Notes: generated by a model not told the origin, from the sequence alone. 64,000 bases of DNA from Gammaproteobacteria bacterium (GCA_015487785.1 WFPC01000009.1:1-64000); one strand, 5' to 3'. Shown: positions 8,486 to 18,269, numbered from the stretch's first letter. Made by a program: numbers and translations.

Positions 8486-10864
8486 ATGAAATTCAGCGAG
8501 CAGTGGCTGCGTGAATGGGTGAACCCCGACCTGGACAGCGAGGGGCTGGCCGAGCAGTTGACCATGGCCGGGCTGGAGGTCGACAGTATCGAGCCTGCGG
8601 CGCCGGCTTTCCAGGGGGTGGTGGTCGGCGAGGTGCTGAGCGTGGAGCCTCATCCCCAGGCCGACAAACTCAAGCTTTGCCAGGTGGACGTGGGCGCGGA
8701 GGAGCCGCTTGCCATCGTCTGCGGCGCAGCCAATGTGAAACCAGGCATCAAGGTGCCTACAGCCGTCCTCGGCGCCGTATTGCCAGGCAATTTCAAGATC
8801 AAAAAGGCCAAGCTGCGTGGTGTGACCTCCTTCGGCATGTTGTGCGCGGCCCAGGAGCTGGGTCTGGCGGAAAGCTCGGAGGGCCTGCTGGTATTGGATG
8901 ATGCGGCCCCCGTGGGCGAGGACCTGCGCCGCTGGCTGCAGCTCGACGACACCATAATAGAGGTGGATTTCACCCCCAACCGGGGTGACTGTCTCAGTAT
9001 CGCCGGGCTGGCGAGGGAACTGGGCGCGCTGTGTCAAAGTGATGTACATAGGCCTGATATTCAACCTGTTGAGAGTGATGTCGAAGATGCTTTCGAGGTC
9101 GAGATTCAGGCCCCGGAGGACTGTCCCCGCTACCTGGGGCGGGTGATTCGCGGTATCGACCCCCAGGCCAGCACCCCCCTGTGGATGCAGGAACGGCTGC
9201 GGCGCAGTGGGCTGCGCAGCCTGGGTCCGCTGGTGGATGTGACCAACTATGTGCTTCTGGAACTGGGCCAACCCATGCATGCTTTCGATCTGGACCGGCT
9301 GCAGGGGCGGGTAGTGGTGCGCCGGGCTCGCAATGACGAACGCCTGAGGCTTCTGGACGGTGCCACCATCGAGCTGGATCAGGAACTGCTGGTGATCGCC
9401 GACGAAACCGCTCCCCAGGCCTTGGCCGGTATCATGGGTGGGGCGGATTCGGCGGTGAGCGAGACAACCCGCGACGTGTTTCTGGAGTGCGCCTTTTTCG
9501 CTCCGGATGCCATTCGTGGCAAGGGCCGGCGTTTTGGCCTGCAGACCGATTCCTCCTACCGTTTCGAGCGGGGAGTGGACTTCGCTCTGCAGCACCGGGC
9601 CATGGAGCGGGCCACGGCCCTGATCCTGCAAATCGCCGGTGGCCAGGCAGGCCCGGTGATCGAACATTGCAGCCAGGCCCACTTGCCGCAACGCCGCCCG
9701 GTCTTGTTGCGCCGTGAGCGCCTGCGCCAGGTGCTGGGCATCGAGGTCAGCGATGCCCAGGTGGAAGACGCCTTGCGCCGCTTGGGCATGGCGCTGGAGG
9801 AGGATCCCTCAGGCTGGCGTGCCACGCCGCCCAGCTACCGTTACGATATCGCCATCGAGGTGGATCTGATCGAGGAAATCGGACGCATCCACGGTTACGA
9901 CAACATTCCTCTGGCCCTGCCCCAGGGTGAGTTGCGCACGTTGGGCCGACCGGAAGCCCGCGTGACGCCTGCCCAGATCCGGCGTTTGCTGGTGGATCGT
10001 GGCTATCAGGAAACCATCAACTACAGTTTTGTGGATCCCGCGAGTCAGGCACTGCTGGATCCCGACACGCCTCCCCTGGCCCTGAACAATCCCATTTCCT
10101 CCGAAATGTCGGTGATGCGCACCACGCTCTGGGCCAGTCTGCTCAAGGTTCTGGCCTATAATCATGCGCGTCAGCAAGAGCGGATCCGCCTGTTCGAGCA
10201 GGGCATGCGTTTTCTCCCCGCAGACGGTGACGTGGAACAGCAACTCATGGTGGCCGGTGCCATCCTCGGCAGTGCCTTACCGAAACACTGGAGTAATGAG
10301 GGTCATCGCGCTGATTTCTTTGATATAAAATCCGATGTCGAAGCCATTTTGGGATTGACTCGCCGCAGCGCTGAATTTATCTTTGAACGGGCGGCTCATC
10401 CGGCCCTGCATCCCGGGCAATGTGCCCGCATCCGGCGGGCGGGCGAGGCCGTGGGCTGGCTCGGAGCCTTGCATCCGCAGGTACAGCAGACCCTGGACCT
10501 GCCGGCGGGAGTGTTGGTGTTCGAGCTGGAGTACGAGACGCTGGCGCAAGGAAAAGTGCCCAGGTTTTCGCCAATAGCCAAGTTTCCCTCGATTCGTCGT
10601 GACCTGGCCTTGGTGGTGGACGACGAAATGCCGGCGGCAAATCTGCGGAAATGCCTCGAGGAAAGCCTGGCTCCGGTGCTGAAAGAACTGGAAATCTTCG
10701 ATGTATACCGTGGCAAGGGCGTGCCGGAAGGCAAGAAAAGTCTTGCATTTGCGCTCACCTTGCAGGATGATGAGCAAACCCTCACAGATGATGAGGTAGA
10801 AGCGCTGATCCAAGACACCCTGGCCACCCTGAAACAAACGACAGGTGCAACATTGAGAGAGTAG
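8486..10864 (+). CDS. pheT: Phenylalanyl-tRNA synthetase beta subunit
   Basis: 792 residues, the usual bacterial length. It starts [21 protein letters not shown], has the tRNA-binding (EMAP-like) domain at about 40-150 ([10 protein letters not shown]), B3/B4 editing domain, B5, the inactive class II-like core, and the C-terminal ferredoxin-fold anticodon-binding domain (from about 700, [12 protein letters not shown]). It forms the heterotetramer with PheS. The stop is 4 nt before ihfA, so pheST-ihfA is one operon as in E. coli. Confidence 0.98.
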   Translation: MKFSEQWLREWVNPDLDSEGLAEQLTMAGLEVDSIEPAAPAFQGVVVGEVLSVEPHPQADKLKLCQVDVGAEEPLAIVCGAANVKPGIKVPTAVLGAVLPGNFKIKKAKLRGVTSFGMLCAAQELGLAESSEGLLVLDDAAPVGEDLRRWLQLDDTIIEVDFTPNRGDCLSIAGLARELGALCQSDVHRPDIQPVESDVEDAFEVEIQAPEDCPRYLGRVIRGIDPQASTPLWMQERLRRSGLRSLGPLVDVTNYVLLELGQPMHAFDLDRLQGRVVVRRARNDERLRLLDGATIELDQELLVIADETAPQALAGIMGGADSAVSETTRDVFLECAFFAPDAIRGKGRRFGLQTDSSYRFERGVDFALQHRAMERATALILQIAGGQAGPVIEHCSQAHLPQRRPVLLRRERLRQVLGIEVSDAQVEDALRRLGMALEEDPSGWRATPPSYRYDIAIEVDLIEEIGRIHGYDNIPLALPQGELRTLGRPEARVTPAQIRRLLVDRGYQETINYSFVDPASQALLDPDTPPLALNNPISSEMSVMRTTLWASLLKVLAYNHARQQERIRLFEQGMRFLPADGDVEQQLMVAGAILGSALPKHWSNEGHRADFFDIKSDVEAILGLTRRSAEFIFERAAHPALHPGQCARIRRAGEAVGWLGALHPQVQQTLDLPAGVLVFELEYETLAQGKVPRFSPIAKFPSIRRDLALVVDDEMPAANLRKCLEESLAPVLKELEIFDVYRGKGVPEGKKSLAFALTLQDDEQTLTDDEVEALIQDTLATLKQTTGATLRE

Positions 10865-10868
10865 TCTT

Positions 10869-11198
10869 ATGGCGTTAACCAAGGCGGAAATGGCAGAGCG
10901 GCTCTTCGAGGAACTGGGGCTCAACAAGCGTGAAGCCAAGGAGCTGGTGGACCTGTTTTTCGAGGAAATCCGCTCGGCGCTGGAACGCGGTGTCTGTGTC
11001 AAGCTCTCCGGCTTTGGTAACTTCACCTTGCGCGACAAGAACCAGCGACCGGGAAGAAACCCCAAGACCGGGGAAGAAATCCCGATCAGCGCGAGGCGGG
11101 TGGTGACTTTCCGGCCTGGGCAGAAATTGAAAGCACGAGTGGAAGCCTATGCAGGAAGTGAGCAGAACGACACCCGATCTTCCGCAAATACCCTCTAA
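10869..11198 (+). CDS. ihfA: Integration host factor alpha subunit
   Basis: DNA-bending nucleoid protein of the HU/IHF family, 109 residues. It opens [33 protein letters not shown] and has the DNA-intercalating arm containing [14 protein letters not shown]. The core matches the usual 99-residue protein, and the extra C-terminal residues overlap the next gene. It partners with IhfB (not in this window). IHF commonly assists sigma-54 promoters; one such candidate lies at 21451-21467. Confidence 0.97.
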   Translation: MALTKAEMAERLFEELGLNKREAKELVDLFFEEIRSALERGVCVKLSGFGNFTLRDKNQRPGRNPKTGEEIPISARRVVTFRPGQKLKARVEAYAGSEQNDTRSSANTL

Positions 11199-11547
11199 AC
11201 GCTATTTCAGCATCGGCGAAGTCAGCAAACTGTGTGACGTCAAGCCGCACGTGCTGCGTTACTGGGAGCAGGAGTTTCCCCAGCTCAAGCCACTCAAGCG
11301 GCGGGGAAACCGGCGTTATTATCAGCGCCACGACATTCTCCTGGTGCGTGAAATCCGCCACCTGCTCTACCAGCAGGGCTTTACCATTCAGGGCGCGCGC
11401 CAGCGCCTGGCGAACGAGACGGCCGGCAAAACAGCCGATCCCGCCGAGAAACACCAGCGTCTCGCCCGCGAGCTGCTCGCCGAGCTGGAAGAAGTGCGCG
11501 CTTTGCTAGGCCCCGGGACGCCCTCGATGGCTTCGTCTAACACGTGA
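11149..11547 (+). CDS. MerR-family transcriptional regulator
   Basis: 132 residues with an N-terminal MerR-type winged helix-turn-helix ([26 protein letters not shown] at about 20-45, then the wing with [10 protein letters not shown]). A short C-terminal helical region lacks clustered cysteines, so a metal sensor role is not indicated. The ATG at 11149 overlaps the end of ihfA by 50 nt, suggesting translational coupling. A MerR-like gene between ihfA and a proline tRNA gene is a common gammaproteobacterial arrangement. The target promoter is unknown. Confidence 0.88.
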   Translation: MQEVSRTTPDLPQIPSKRYFSIGEVSKLCDVKPHVLRYWEQEFPQLKPLKRRGNRRYYQRHDILLVREIRHLLYQQGFTIQGARQRLANETAGKTADPAEKHQRLARELLAELEEVRALLGPGTPSMASSNT

Positions 11548-11567
11548 TTTTCTTTTCGATTTTCTTG

Positions 11568-11596
11568 TTCACCCCGGAGAGGTTTTAGGGTATGAT
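11568..11596 (+). promoter_or_regulatory. Sigma-70-like promoter for tRNA-Pro
   Basis: TTCACC (11568-11573), a 17-nt spacer and TATGAT (11591-11596) lie about 40 nt upstream of the tRNA gene. Confidence 0.5.
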
Positions 11597-11637
11597 TGCC
11601 GCCTGTCCGGATGGCCGGTCACGCCATCCAAACATGT

Positions 11638-11714
<77 letters not shown>

Positions 11715-11799
11715 TTTTCACGCCGCTTCCACCACTTGACCTGGGGTGGCGGCCGATTCTCGCCAAACGGCGACACCGCATATTCTGGAGGGAGAACTC

Positions 11800-12363
11800 A
11801 TGAAAAGACTTGCAAGCATCACTGCCTTGGCCACCTTGCTGGCCGCGCCCGCAGCCTCTGCCGAGGGCTGGACCTTTCTCGCCGGCACCAAGGAGGGGTA
11901 TACCGCCAAGCCCGCGGTTTCCCTGATGTTGGGACAAATGAGCCCGGACAACAGCGGTGCCAGTGCGAACACCATCGCGGGCCTGGAGCTTTCCCTCAAT
12001 TGCCCCCTGCTGCAACCACCCACCAACCGCATTCGCCAGCAGGTGAGCCTGACCCGCTATGATGACAACGGCTTCAAGATGACCAACATCGAGATCAACC
12101 CCCACTACATCGTCGAAGTGGCCCCTGGGCTGGAGGTGGGTGGTGGTCCCGGATTGGGTTATATCATCACCGACGGTTCGGCCAAGAATCCGGGCCTGTT
12201 CGGCCTGCAGCTCGGTCTGAGCGCGCACTATACGGGCAAGGGCCCCTTCTTCGTGGGCGCTGAATGGCGCTACCAGTTCACCACCGAGGGTGACTTTGGC
12301 GGGGCCAGCAAAACCGACCTGAACAACTCCCGGGTCGCTCTCAAGCTGGGATATGCGCTCTGA
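11800..12363 (+). CDS. Small outer-membrane beta-barrel-like protein
   Basis: 187 residues. A signal peptide is obvious (MKRLASITALATLLAAPAASA, cleavage near 21-22). The mature part alternates short amphipathic strands with glycine-rich turns (GLEVGGGPGLGYIITDGSA; PFFVGAEWRYQF) and ends ALKLGYAL, with a hydrophobic penultimate pattern as in outer-membrane barrels. The ATG at 11800 is preceded by GGAGGGAG; earlier in-frame starts would destroy the signal peptide. It is followed by a terminator, so it is probably monocistronic. I do not recognise a specific family, and the function is unknown. Confidence 0.8.
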   Translation: MKRLASITALATLLAAPAASAEGWTFLAGTKEGYTAKPAVSLMLGQMSPDNSGASANTIAGLELSLNCPLLQPPTNRIRQQVSLTRYDDNGFKMTNIEINPHYIVEVAPGLEVGGGPGLGYIITDGSAKNPGLFGLQLGLSAHYTGKGPFFVGAEWRYQFTTEGDFGGASKTDLNNSRVALKLGYAL

Positions 12364-12391
12364 TCCTCTAGGCTGACGCATTTTTTCTATA

Positions 12392-12426
12392 GCAAGAGGC
12401 CCCGCACCCGCGGGGCCTCTTGCTTT
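12392..12426 (+). terminator. Intrinsic terminator after the outer-membrane protein gene
   Basis: GCAAGAGGCCCCGC (12392-12405) pairs perfectly with GCGGGGCCTCTTGC (12410-12423) over a 4-nt loop and is followed by TTT. The T-run just upstream (12381-12386) could let it work in both directions. Confidence 0.85.
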
Positions 12427-12427
12427 C

Positions 12428-12454
12428 TAAAGATATCTGTTCATCGACCGAGAA
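12428..12454 (+). promoter_or_regulatory. Sigma-28 (FliA)-like promoter for cheV
   Basis: TAAAGATA (12428-12435), exactly 11 nt, then ACCGAGAA (12447-12454). The known FliA consensus is TAAAGTTT-N11-GCCGATAA. It lies about 55 nt before the cheV start, directly after the preceding terminator, and fits the motility role of the gene. Confidence 0.6.
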
Positions 12455-12507
12455 AGAGACATGACGACCAAATAAGGCGTTGGGGAAACGAACAATCACT
12501 CAGGGTC

Positions 12508-13473
12508 ATGACAACGATGAGCAAGAATTTCATACAATCCGTCGATGAGCGCACCAAGCTGGCTGGCGCCAATCGCCTGGAGGTTCTCCTGTTCAGCCTG
12601 GGCTACGATCGCGCCGTGGAGCGCGAGGAAGTGTTTGGCATCAATGTGTTCAAGGTACGGGAAGTAATGCACGCGCCCGAGATCACCCATGCGCCGGACA
12701 TGCCGCCGGCGGTGGAAGGGGTGGTGAGCCTGCGAGGAGTAATGGTGCCGGTGATCAACGTGGCCAAGTTCTGCGGCATGGACATCGAAGGCAAGCCGGG
12801 CATTCTGATCGTCACCGAATACAACCGCCAGACCCAGGGCCTGCTGGTGAAATCGGTGGAGCACATCCTGCGCATGGAGTGGAGCGAGATCAAGGTGCCT
12901 CCGCCCATGCTGGCCCATCGCATGGGTGGACTGGTGACCGCCATCACCGAGTTGCAGGACAAGCGCATCGTGATGGTGCTGGACGTGGAACGCATCCTGG
13001 CCGAGACGGCCTCCTTCGGCAAGGATATCGACGAATTCAGCGGCCTGGAGAAGCTGGACGAGGATTTCACCGTGCTCTACGCCGATGATTCCTCCATGGC
13101 GCGCAAGCAGATCGAGCAGACCTTCGACAAACTGGGAGTGCGCTATATAGGTGCCCGCAATGGCAGCGAGGCCTGGATCAAACTCAAGGAGATCGCTACC
13201 AAGGCCGAGGCCGAGGGGGTGCCGGTGAAGAATTACATCCAGGCCGTGCTAACCGACGTGGAGATGCCGGAAATGGACGGCTATGTGCTGACCAAGAAAA
13301 TCAAGAACGATCCCCGTTTCAAGGGTATTCCGGTGCTGATGCACTCTTCCCTGTCGGCCGATGCCAATATATCCATGGGCAAGTCCGTGGGCGCCGACAT
13401 CTATGTGCCCAAATTCGATCCCCGCGAACTCACCGCGGCCATCAAGCCATTATTGGAGCAGACATCGAGCTGA
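12508..13473 (+). CDS. cheV: CheV chemotaxis coupling protein (CheW domain plus receiver)
   Basis: 321 residues. An N-terminal CheW-like domain (about 25-170) couples chemoreceptors to the CheA kinase. A C-terminal response-regulator receiver (about 187-315) has the acidic pair D193/D194, phosphoacceptor D250 in [13 protein letters not shown] and conserved K302. Phosphorylation of CheV is thought to tune receptor-kinase coupling. Starts are possible at 12508 or 12517 ([17 protein letters not shown]). It has its own sigma-28-like promoter and a strong terminator, so it stands alone, away from the main chemotaxis operon. Confidence 0.95.
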   Translation: MTTMSKNFIQSVDERTKLAGANRLEVLLFSLGYDRAVEREEVFGINVFKVREVMHAPEITHAPDMPPAVEGVVSLRGVMVPVINVAKFCGMDIEGKPGILIVTEYNRQTQGLLVKSVEHILRMEWSEIKVPPPMLAHRMGGLVTAITELQDKRIVMVLDVERILAETASFGKDIDEFSGLEKLDEDFTVLYADDSSMARKQIEQTFDKLGVRYIGARNGSEAWIKLKEIATKAEAEGVPVKNYIQAVLTDVEMPEMDGYVLTKKIKNDPRFKGIPVLMHSSLSADANISMGKSVGADIYVPKFDPRELTAAIKPLLEQTSS

Positions 13474-13500
13474 CTCGCCATTTCAAGCTGATTATCCTCT

Positions 13501-13533
13501 CGCCGCCCCGTTTCCCGGGGCGGCGTCTTTTTG
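13501..13533 (+). terminator. Intrinsic terminator after cheV
   Basis: CGCCGCCCCG (13501-13510) pairs with CGGGGCGGCG (13516-13525) over a 5-nt loop and is followed by TCTTTTTG. Confidence 0.9.
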
Positions 13534-13561
13534 TCCCGGCGGCGATTTTGTCGGGCTAATA

Positions 13562-13570
13562 TGTTATATT
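13562..13570 (+). promoter_or_regulatory. Extended -10 promoter element before pdxJ
   Basis: TGTTATATT is an extended -10 (TGn plus TATATT) located 36 nt before the pdxJ ATG. No good -35 is visible, as is usual for extended -10 promoters. Confidence 0.45.
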
Positions 13571-13606
13571 CGCCTGCCTTCAAAGGGCTCCCAGGCGAAA
13601 CGACAG

Positions 13607-14353
13607 ATGGCGAAAACGGATGACAATTTGATTCTTCTCGGGGTCAATATCGATCACGTGGCCACCCTGCGCCAGGCGCGGGGAACCCGGTATCCCGACC
13701 CGGTGCAAGCCGCCATGGAAGCCGAGCAGGCGGGCGCCGACGCCATCACCTTGCATCTGCGCGAGGATCGCCGTCACATTCAAGAACGGGATGTGGTCCT
13801 GCTCAAGGATATCTTGCAGACGCGCATGAATCTGGAGATGGCGGTAACCGAGGAAATGCTGGCCATTGCCGAGGAGGTGGTGCCGGAGGAAGTCTGCCTG
13901 GTACCGGAAAAACGCGAGGAACTCACCACCGAGGGCGGGCTGGACGTGATCGCCCAACGTGGCAGGATCACCGAGGCCTGTGCCCGCCTGGGGGAGGCTG
14001 GCAGCCGGGTATCGCTGTTCATCGACGCCGACCCGCGGCAAATCGACGCTGCCGCCGATACCGGTGCGCCGGTGGTCGAGATTCATACCGGCCACTATGC
14101 CGATGCTCCTTCGCCCCGGGCGCGCGCGGAGGAATTCCAACGCATTCGCCAGGCGGTGGAGCATGCCCATGGCCTGGGCTTGCACGTGAATGCCGGCCAT
14201 GGGCTGCATTATCACAATGTCCAATCCATCGCTGCTCTGACTCCCGTTCGTGAGCTCAATATCGGTCATGCCATCATCGCCCGCGCCGTGTTCACCGGCC
14301 TGCAGGAGGCGGTGCGGGAGATGAAGCGCCTGATGCGCGAGGCCCGCTCTTGA
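13607..14353 (+). CDS. pdxJ: Pyridoxine 5'-phosphate synthase
   Basis: PdxJ condenses 1-deoxyxylulose 5-phosphate with 3-amino-1-hydroxyacetone phosphate to form pyridoxine 5'-phosphate, the last ring-forming step of vitamin B6 synthesis. 248 residues with the TIM-barrel family landmarks [45 protein letters not shown], and [13 protein letters not shown]. The ATG at 13607 gives the standard N-terminus; longer frames run back into the cheV terminator. It overlaps acpS by 4 nt, the usual pdxJ-acpS coupling. Confidence 0.97.
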   Translation: MAKTDDNLILLGVNIDHVATLRQARGTRYPDPVQAAMEAEQAGADAITLHLREDRRHIQERDVVLLKDILQTRMNLEMAVTEEMLAIAEEVVPEEVCLVPEKREELTTEGGLDVIAQRGRITEACARLGEAGSRVSLFIDADPRQIDAAADTGAPVVEIHTGHYADAPSPRARAEEFQRIRQAVEHAHGLGLHVNAGHGLHYHNVQSIAALTPVRELNIGHAIIARAVFTGLQEAVREMKRLMREARS

Positions 14354-14751
14354 TCTTCGGTATCGGCACCGATATCGTGCAGGTGGCGCGCATGCAAGCG
14401 GCCTTGGAGCGCCATGGCGAGCGTTTTGCCAAGCGCATACTGGCTGCGGAGGAATACGAACAATTCCTGCGCAACACCCAGCAGGCACGTTTTCTGGCCA
14501 AGCGCTTCGCCGCCAAGGAGGCCGCCGCCAAGGCCCTGGGCACCGGTTTTCGGCACGGTTTGTCGCTACAGCACATCTGTGTGGTGCACGAAGCCGAAGG
14601 GCGGCCCTGCTTGCGCCTGAGCGGCAAGGCACGGGAGTTCAGCGAGCAGCGCCAGATCGATGCCAGTTATCTCAGCCTGGCCGACGAGGCGGACTATGCC
14701 ATCGCCTATGTGGTGATGACCCGACGGAGCGTGCAGCCATGTCCGGCCTGA
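14350..14751 (+). CDS. acpS: Holo-[acyl-carrier-protein] synthase
   Basis: Transfers 4'-phosphopantetheine from CoA to apo-ACP for fatty-acid synthesis. 133 residues. It opens with the metal-binding [12 protein letters not shown] and has [17 protein letters not shown] with the catalytic glutamate helix. Only a TTG (14350) fits the start, overlapping the pdxJ TGA by 4 nt, so translation is probably coupled to pdxJ. The C-terminus overlaps the next gene by 13 nt. Confidence 0.95.
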   Translation: MIFGIGTDIVQVARMQAALERHGERFAKRILAAEEYEQFLRNTQQARFLAKRFAAKEAAAKALGTGFRHGLSLQHICVVHEAEGRPCLRLSGKAREFSEQRQIDASYLSLADEADYAIAYVVMTRRSVQPCPA

Positions 14752-15608
14752 TCGATCTGCATTGCCACTCCACCGCTTCCGATGGCACCCTGAGGCCTGC
14801 CGAACTGGTGAAACGGGCGCGCGAGCAGGGGGTGGAACTCCTAGCGCTGACCGATCATGACAGCGTTCAGGGCATTGCCGAAGCCAGCGAGGCGGCGCGG
14901 ATGCACAAGCTGGAGCTGGTTGCCGGGGTCGAGATCTCGGTGAGCTGGCGCAGCCATACGGTTCACATCCTGGGACTGGACATGAATCCGGGACATGCCG
15001 GTTTGCAGGAGGGTCTGGCCTGGCTGGCGCAACGGCGCGTGGCTAGGGCGCGCAGGATCGCCGCCAAACTGGCGCGTCACCCCGGCCTGGAGGATGCCTG
15101 GGAGGCGGCGGTGGGGCTGGCTTCCTGTGAAGCCGTGACCCGCACGCATTTTGCCCGCCTGCTGGTACAGCGGGGCCTGGCCGGCGACATGGGTGTGGCC
15201 TTCAAGCGCTGGCTGGGGCGCAAGGGCAAGGCTTTCGTGCCCGGTGACTGGGCCAGCCTGGAGCAGGCGGTGGGCTGGATCACCGCCGCTGGCGGACTGG
15301 CCGTTATTGCGCATCCGGCGCGTTACCGCATGACTCATACCCGCCTGGCCGAGTTGATCGAGGACTTCAAGCGTGCCGGAGGCGTGGGTCTGGAGGTGGT
15401 CAGCAGTGCGCATTCACCCCAGGAGCGGGCCAGCATGGCCACGCTGGCCCGCCGCCACGGCTTGCTGGCCTCGGCCGGCTCCGATTTCCATGCCCCGGGC
15501 AATCCACGGGTGGAACTGGGCCGCGGGCTGGAGTTGCCCCAGGGATGTCCGCCGATCTGGGTCCACTTCGGCCGTGGCGGTACCGCCGCGCTGTGTGTGG
15601 GGAGCTGA
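14739..15608 (+). CDS. rnm: PHP-domain phosphoesterase (RNase AM/YciV type)
   Basis: 289 residues. Metal ligands of the PHP fold are all visible: H8 and H10 in DLHCHS, D15, D39/H40 in LTDHD, E65 in AGVEIS, and the C-terminal SDFH. The family includes E. coli YciV (RNase AM), which trims 5' ends of RNA, and enzymes that hydrolyse 3',5'-nucleotide bisphosphates. The start overlaps acpS and it is followed 2 nt later by a yciO homologue; the E. coli genes yciV and yciO are likewise neighbours. The exact substrate cannot be told from sequence. Confidence 0.88.
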   Translation: MSGLIDLHCHSTASDGTLRPAELVKRAREQGVELLALTDHDSVQGIAEASEAARMHKLELVAGVEISVSWRSHTVHILGLDMNPGHAGLQEGLAWLAQRRVARARRIAAKLARHPGLEDAWEAAVGLASCEAVTRTHFARLLVQRGLAGDMGVAFKRWLGRKGKAFVPGDWASLEQAVGWITAAGGLAVIAHPARYRMTHTRLAELIEDFKRAGGVGLEVVSSAHSPQERASMATLARRHGLLASAGSDFHAPGNPRVELGRGLELPQGCPPIWVHFGRGGTAALCVGS

Positions 15609-15610
15609 GC

Positions 15611-16234
15611 GTGAGTCAGTTCTTCCAGATCCATCCTGACAATCCCCAGGCGCGGCTGATTGCCCAGGCGGTGAGCATCGTGCGCCATGGCGGCGTCATC
15701 GTGTTGCCATCGGATTCCTGTTATGCCCTGGGTTGTCATCTGGGCGACAAGGCCGCCAGCGATCGTATCCGTCGCATTCGTCAGCTCGATGCCCGGCACA
15801 ACTTCACACTCATGTGCCGGGACCTGTCGGAGATCGGTGTCTATGCCAAGGTGGACAACACGGCTTTTCGGCTCATCAAGAGCCTTACTCCCGGCCCCTA
15901 TACCTTCATCCTGCCGGCCACCAGCGAAGTGCCACGCCGCCTGCTGCATCCCAAGCGCAAGACCATCGGCCTGCGCATTCCCGACAATGCCATCGCCGCT
16001 GCTCTGCTGGAACAACTGGGCGAACCCTTGATGACCACGACCCTGCAACTACCGGGCGACGATTATCCCATGATAGATCCCTATGAAATCCGCCAGGTGC
16101 TTCACAAGCAGGTGGATCTGGTGATCGATGGCGGTTATTGCGGTATGGAACACAGCACGGTCATCGATCTCACCGGCGAAAGCCCGGAAATCGTGCGTGA
16201 AGGCAAGGGCCCGGTGGATGGACTGCGCGCTTGA
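15611..16234 (+). CDS. yciO: YciO-family YrdC/Sua5-like protein
   Basis: 207 residues with the YrdC/Sua5 fold signatures: VIVLPSDSCYALGCHL, a KRKTIGLRIPDN strand, and an H-S-T-V-I-D-L motif near the C-terminus. The family relates to threonylcarbamoyl-AMP synthase, but the YciO branch is distinct from the essential TsaC and its physiological role is less clear. The start is GTG at 15611 with GGGGAG upstream, 2 nt after the PHP gene. Confidence 0.9.
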   Translation: MSQFFQIHPDNPQARLIAQAVSIVRHGGVIVLPSDSCYALGCHLGDKAASDRIRRIRQLDARHNFTLMCRDLSEIGVYAKVDNTAFRLIKSLTPGPYTFILPATSEVPRRLLHPKRKTIGLRIPDNAIAAALLEQLGEPLMTTTLQLPGDDYPMIDPYEIRQVLHKQVDLVIDGGYCGMEHSTVIDLTGESPEIVREGKGPVDGLRA

Positions 16235-16265
16235 TCTGGAGAATCCATCACCCGGACCGAACACT

Positions 16266-16313
16266 GTGCGTGAAAATGATCACATGGATAATACTTGTGC
16301 ATGGTGGATTTAG
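16266..16313 (+). CDS. Possible leader peptide with tandem Trp codons, upstream of the trpS operon
   Basis: A short frame ends NTCAWWI-stop, with two adjacent TGG codons just before the TAG at 16311-16313. It can start at GTG 16266 or ATG 16284-region codon M (MDNTCAWWI). It sits 73 nt before the site-2 protease gene whose next gene is trpS. Tandem Trp codons before a stop are characteristic of tryptophan-sensing leaders. Against it: no clear Shine-Dalgarno sequence and no terminator hairpin with a T-run follows. Speculative. Confidence 0.25.
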   Translation: MRENDHMDNTCAWWI

Positions 16314-16386
16314 GCAGAGACGGCCTGTTGGCTTCGCTTCTGTCCCGATTCCGCCGGCTCTCGGGGTGCGGGTCTAGGAGCGAGCG

Positions 16387-17040
16387 ATGAATGGCATGAA
16401 CATGATTCAACTGTTGAGCATCTCGGTGATTCCGGTGCTGTTCGCCATTACCGTGCACGAGGTGGCCCACGGCTGGGTGGCCAAGCGTCTGGGTGATCCT
16501 ACCGCGGAGATGCTGGGGCGGCTTACCCTCAACCCCCTCAAGCACATCGATCCGGTGGGCACCTTGCTGGTGCCGGCAGCACTGATCCTGATGGGGCTGG
16601 GCGCTATCGGCTGGGCCAAACCGGTGCCCATTACCTGGGAAAACCTCAAACATCCCAAGCGCGACATGGCCCTGGTGGCGGTTGCCGGCCCCCTGGCCAA
16701 CCTGCTCATGGCCGTGTGCTGGCTGGTGGTAATGAAACTCGCCCAGGTCATGGGCACGGAGGCGGGCAGTCTGGCCCAGCCCCTGTTCCTGATGGCCGAT
16801 GTGGGCGTCACGGTGAACCTGATCCTGATGATTCTCAACCTTATTCCGGTGCCCCCACTGGATGGTGGGCGGGTGCTCAGCGGGATCCTGCCTGTCCGCT
16901 GGGCTCTGCAATTGAACCGTATCGAGCCCTATGGGCTGTTCATCGTTCTGGCCCTGTTCGCCACCGGCCTGTTGTGGTCGCTGATGAGCGGGCCGGTATC
17001 CTTGCTGAGAACCTTTTTGTATCATATCGCGGGTTTATAG
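16387..17040 (+). CDS. Site-2-protease-family (M50) membrane metalloprotease
   Basis: 217 residues, almost entirely membrane. The zinc-binding H24-E25-x-x-H28 lies in TVHEVAHGW inside the first membrane segment, and the third ligand motif P-P-L-D159-G-G is in the segment NLIPVPPLDGGRV. Such proteins cleave other membrane proteins within the bilayer; this short form lacks the PDZ domains of RseP, so its substrate is not the standard anti-sigma-E pathway by inference. It lies 9 nt before trpS and often neighbours trpS-scpAB in gammaproteobacteria. Confidence 0.92.
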   Translation: MNGMNMIQLLSISVIPVLFAITVHEVAHGWVAKRLGDPTAEMLGRLTLNPLKHIDPVGTLLVPAALILMGLGAIGWAKPVPITWENLKHPKRDMALVAVAGPLANLLMAVCWLVVMKLAQVMGTEAGSLAQPLFLMADVGVTVNLILMILNLIPVPPLDGGRVLSGILPVRWALQLNRIEPYGLFIVLALFATGLLWSLMSGPVSLLRTFLYHIAGL

Positions 17041-17049
17041 GAGGCTGAC

Positions 17050-18267
17050 TTGACCCCTGCACCAAGCCATCATCAACGTGTCCTGTCCGGCATGCGTCCC
17101 ACCGGCAAGTTGCATCTCGGTCATTATCATGGCGTGCTGAAAAACTGGTTGGAACTGCAACACGAATATGAATGTTATTTCTTCGTAGCCGACTGGCATG
17201 CCCTCACCACCCACTACGAATCGCCGGAAGTCATTCCCCAGAGCGTGTGGGACCTGGTCATCGACTGGCTGGCGGCGGGTATCAATCCCGGCTCCGCGAC
17301 ATTGTTCATCCAGTCACGGGTGCCCGAGCATGCCGAGTTGCATCTGCTGTTGTCCATGATCACCCCTCTGGGTTGGTTGGAGCGCGTGCCCACCTTCAAA
17401 GACCAGCAGGAAAAGCTCAAGGAGAAGGATCTTTCCACCTATGGCTTTCTCGGGTACCCCCTGTTGCAGAGTGCCGACATTCTCATTTACAAGGCCGGCC
17501 TGGTGCCTGTGGGCGAGGATCAGCTTTCCCATGTGGAATTGACCCGGGAAGTGGCGCGGCGTTTCAATCATCTCTATGGACGCGAGCCCGGTTTCGAGGA
17601 AAAGGCCCAGGCGGCCATGAAAAAAATGGGGCGCAAGAATGCCAAGCTCTACCAGGAGTTGCGCCGCCGCTACCAGGAACAGGGCGATGTGGAGGCCCTG
17701 GAAACCGGCCGTGCCCTGCTGGAAAACCAGCACAACATCTCTGTGGGCGACCGCGAACGCCTGTTCGGCTACCTGGAAGGGGGAGGGCGCATCATCCTGC
17801 CGGAACCCCAACCCCTGCTCACCAAGGCCTCCAAGGTGCCGGGGCTGGACGGACAGAAAATGTCCAAGTCCTATGGCAACACCATCGGCTTGCGCGAAGC
17901 GCCCGAAACTGTGGAGAAGAAGATCAAGACCATGCCCACCGATCCGGCGCGGGTGCGCCGCACCGATCCCGGCGATCCGGCCAAGTGCCCGGTCTGGTCG
18001 TTTCATGAAATGTACTCCAAGCCCGAAGTCATGGACTGGGTGCAGGAAGGCTGCAGAACGGCCGGTATCGGCTGTCTGGACTGCAAGCAACACGTGCTCG
18101 ACGCGGTGTTGGCCGAACAGGCGCCCATCCGGCAACGCGCCGAGGAGTATGCCTCCGATCCCAAGCTGGTGCGCAACATCATCACCGAGGGCTGTGAAGC
18201 TGCCCGTGACGTGGCCCGCGACACCCTGGACGAAGTACGCCAGGCCATGGGCCTGGCCTACCGCTGA
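17050..18267 (+). CDS. trpS: Tryptophanyl-tRNA synthetase
   Basis: Class I synthetase that charges tRNA-Trp. 405 residues, longer than the 334-residue E. coli enzyme, corresponding to the larger form with an insertion around 180-250. The HIGH-type signature is HLGH at 22-25 and KMSKS is at 270-274. The start codon is TTG with GGAGG 5 nt upstream; the next in-frame ATG (residue 15) falls inside the conserved RVLSGMRPTGKLHLG and is too late. Two nucleotides separate it from scpA. Confidence 0.96.
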   Translation: MTPAPSHHQRVLSGMRPTGKLHLGHYHGVLKNWLELQHEYECYFFVADWHALTTHYESPEVIPQSVWDLVIDWLAAGINPGSATLFIQSRVPEHAELHLLLSMITPLGWLERVPTFKDQQEKLKEKDLSTYGFLGYPLLQSADILIYKAGLVPVGEDQLSHVELTREVARRFNHLYGREPGFEEKAQAAMKKMGRKNAKLYQELRRRYQEQGDVEALETGRALLENQHNISVGDRERLFGYLEGGGRIILPEPQPLLTKASKVPGLDGQKMSKSYGNTIGLREAPETVEKKIKTMPTDPARVRRTDPGDPAKCPVWSFHEMYSKPEVMDWVQEGCRTAGIGCLDCKQHVLDAVLAEQAPIRQRAEEYASDPKLVRNIITEGCEAARDVARDTLDEVRQAMGLAYR

Positions 18268-18269
18268 AC

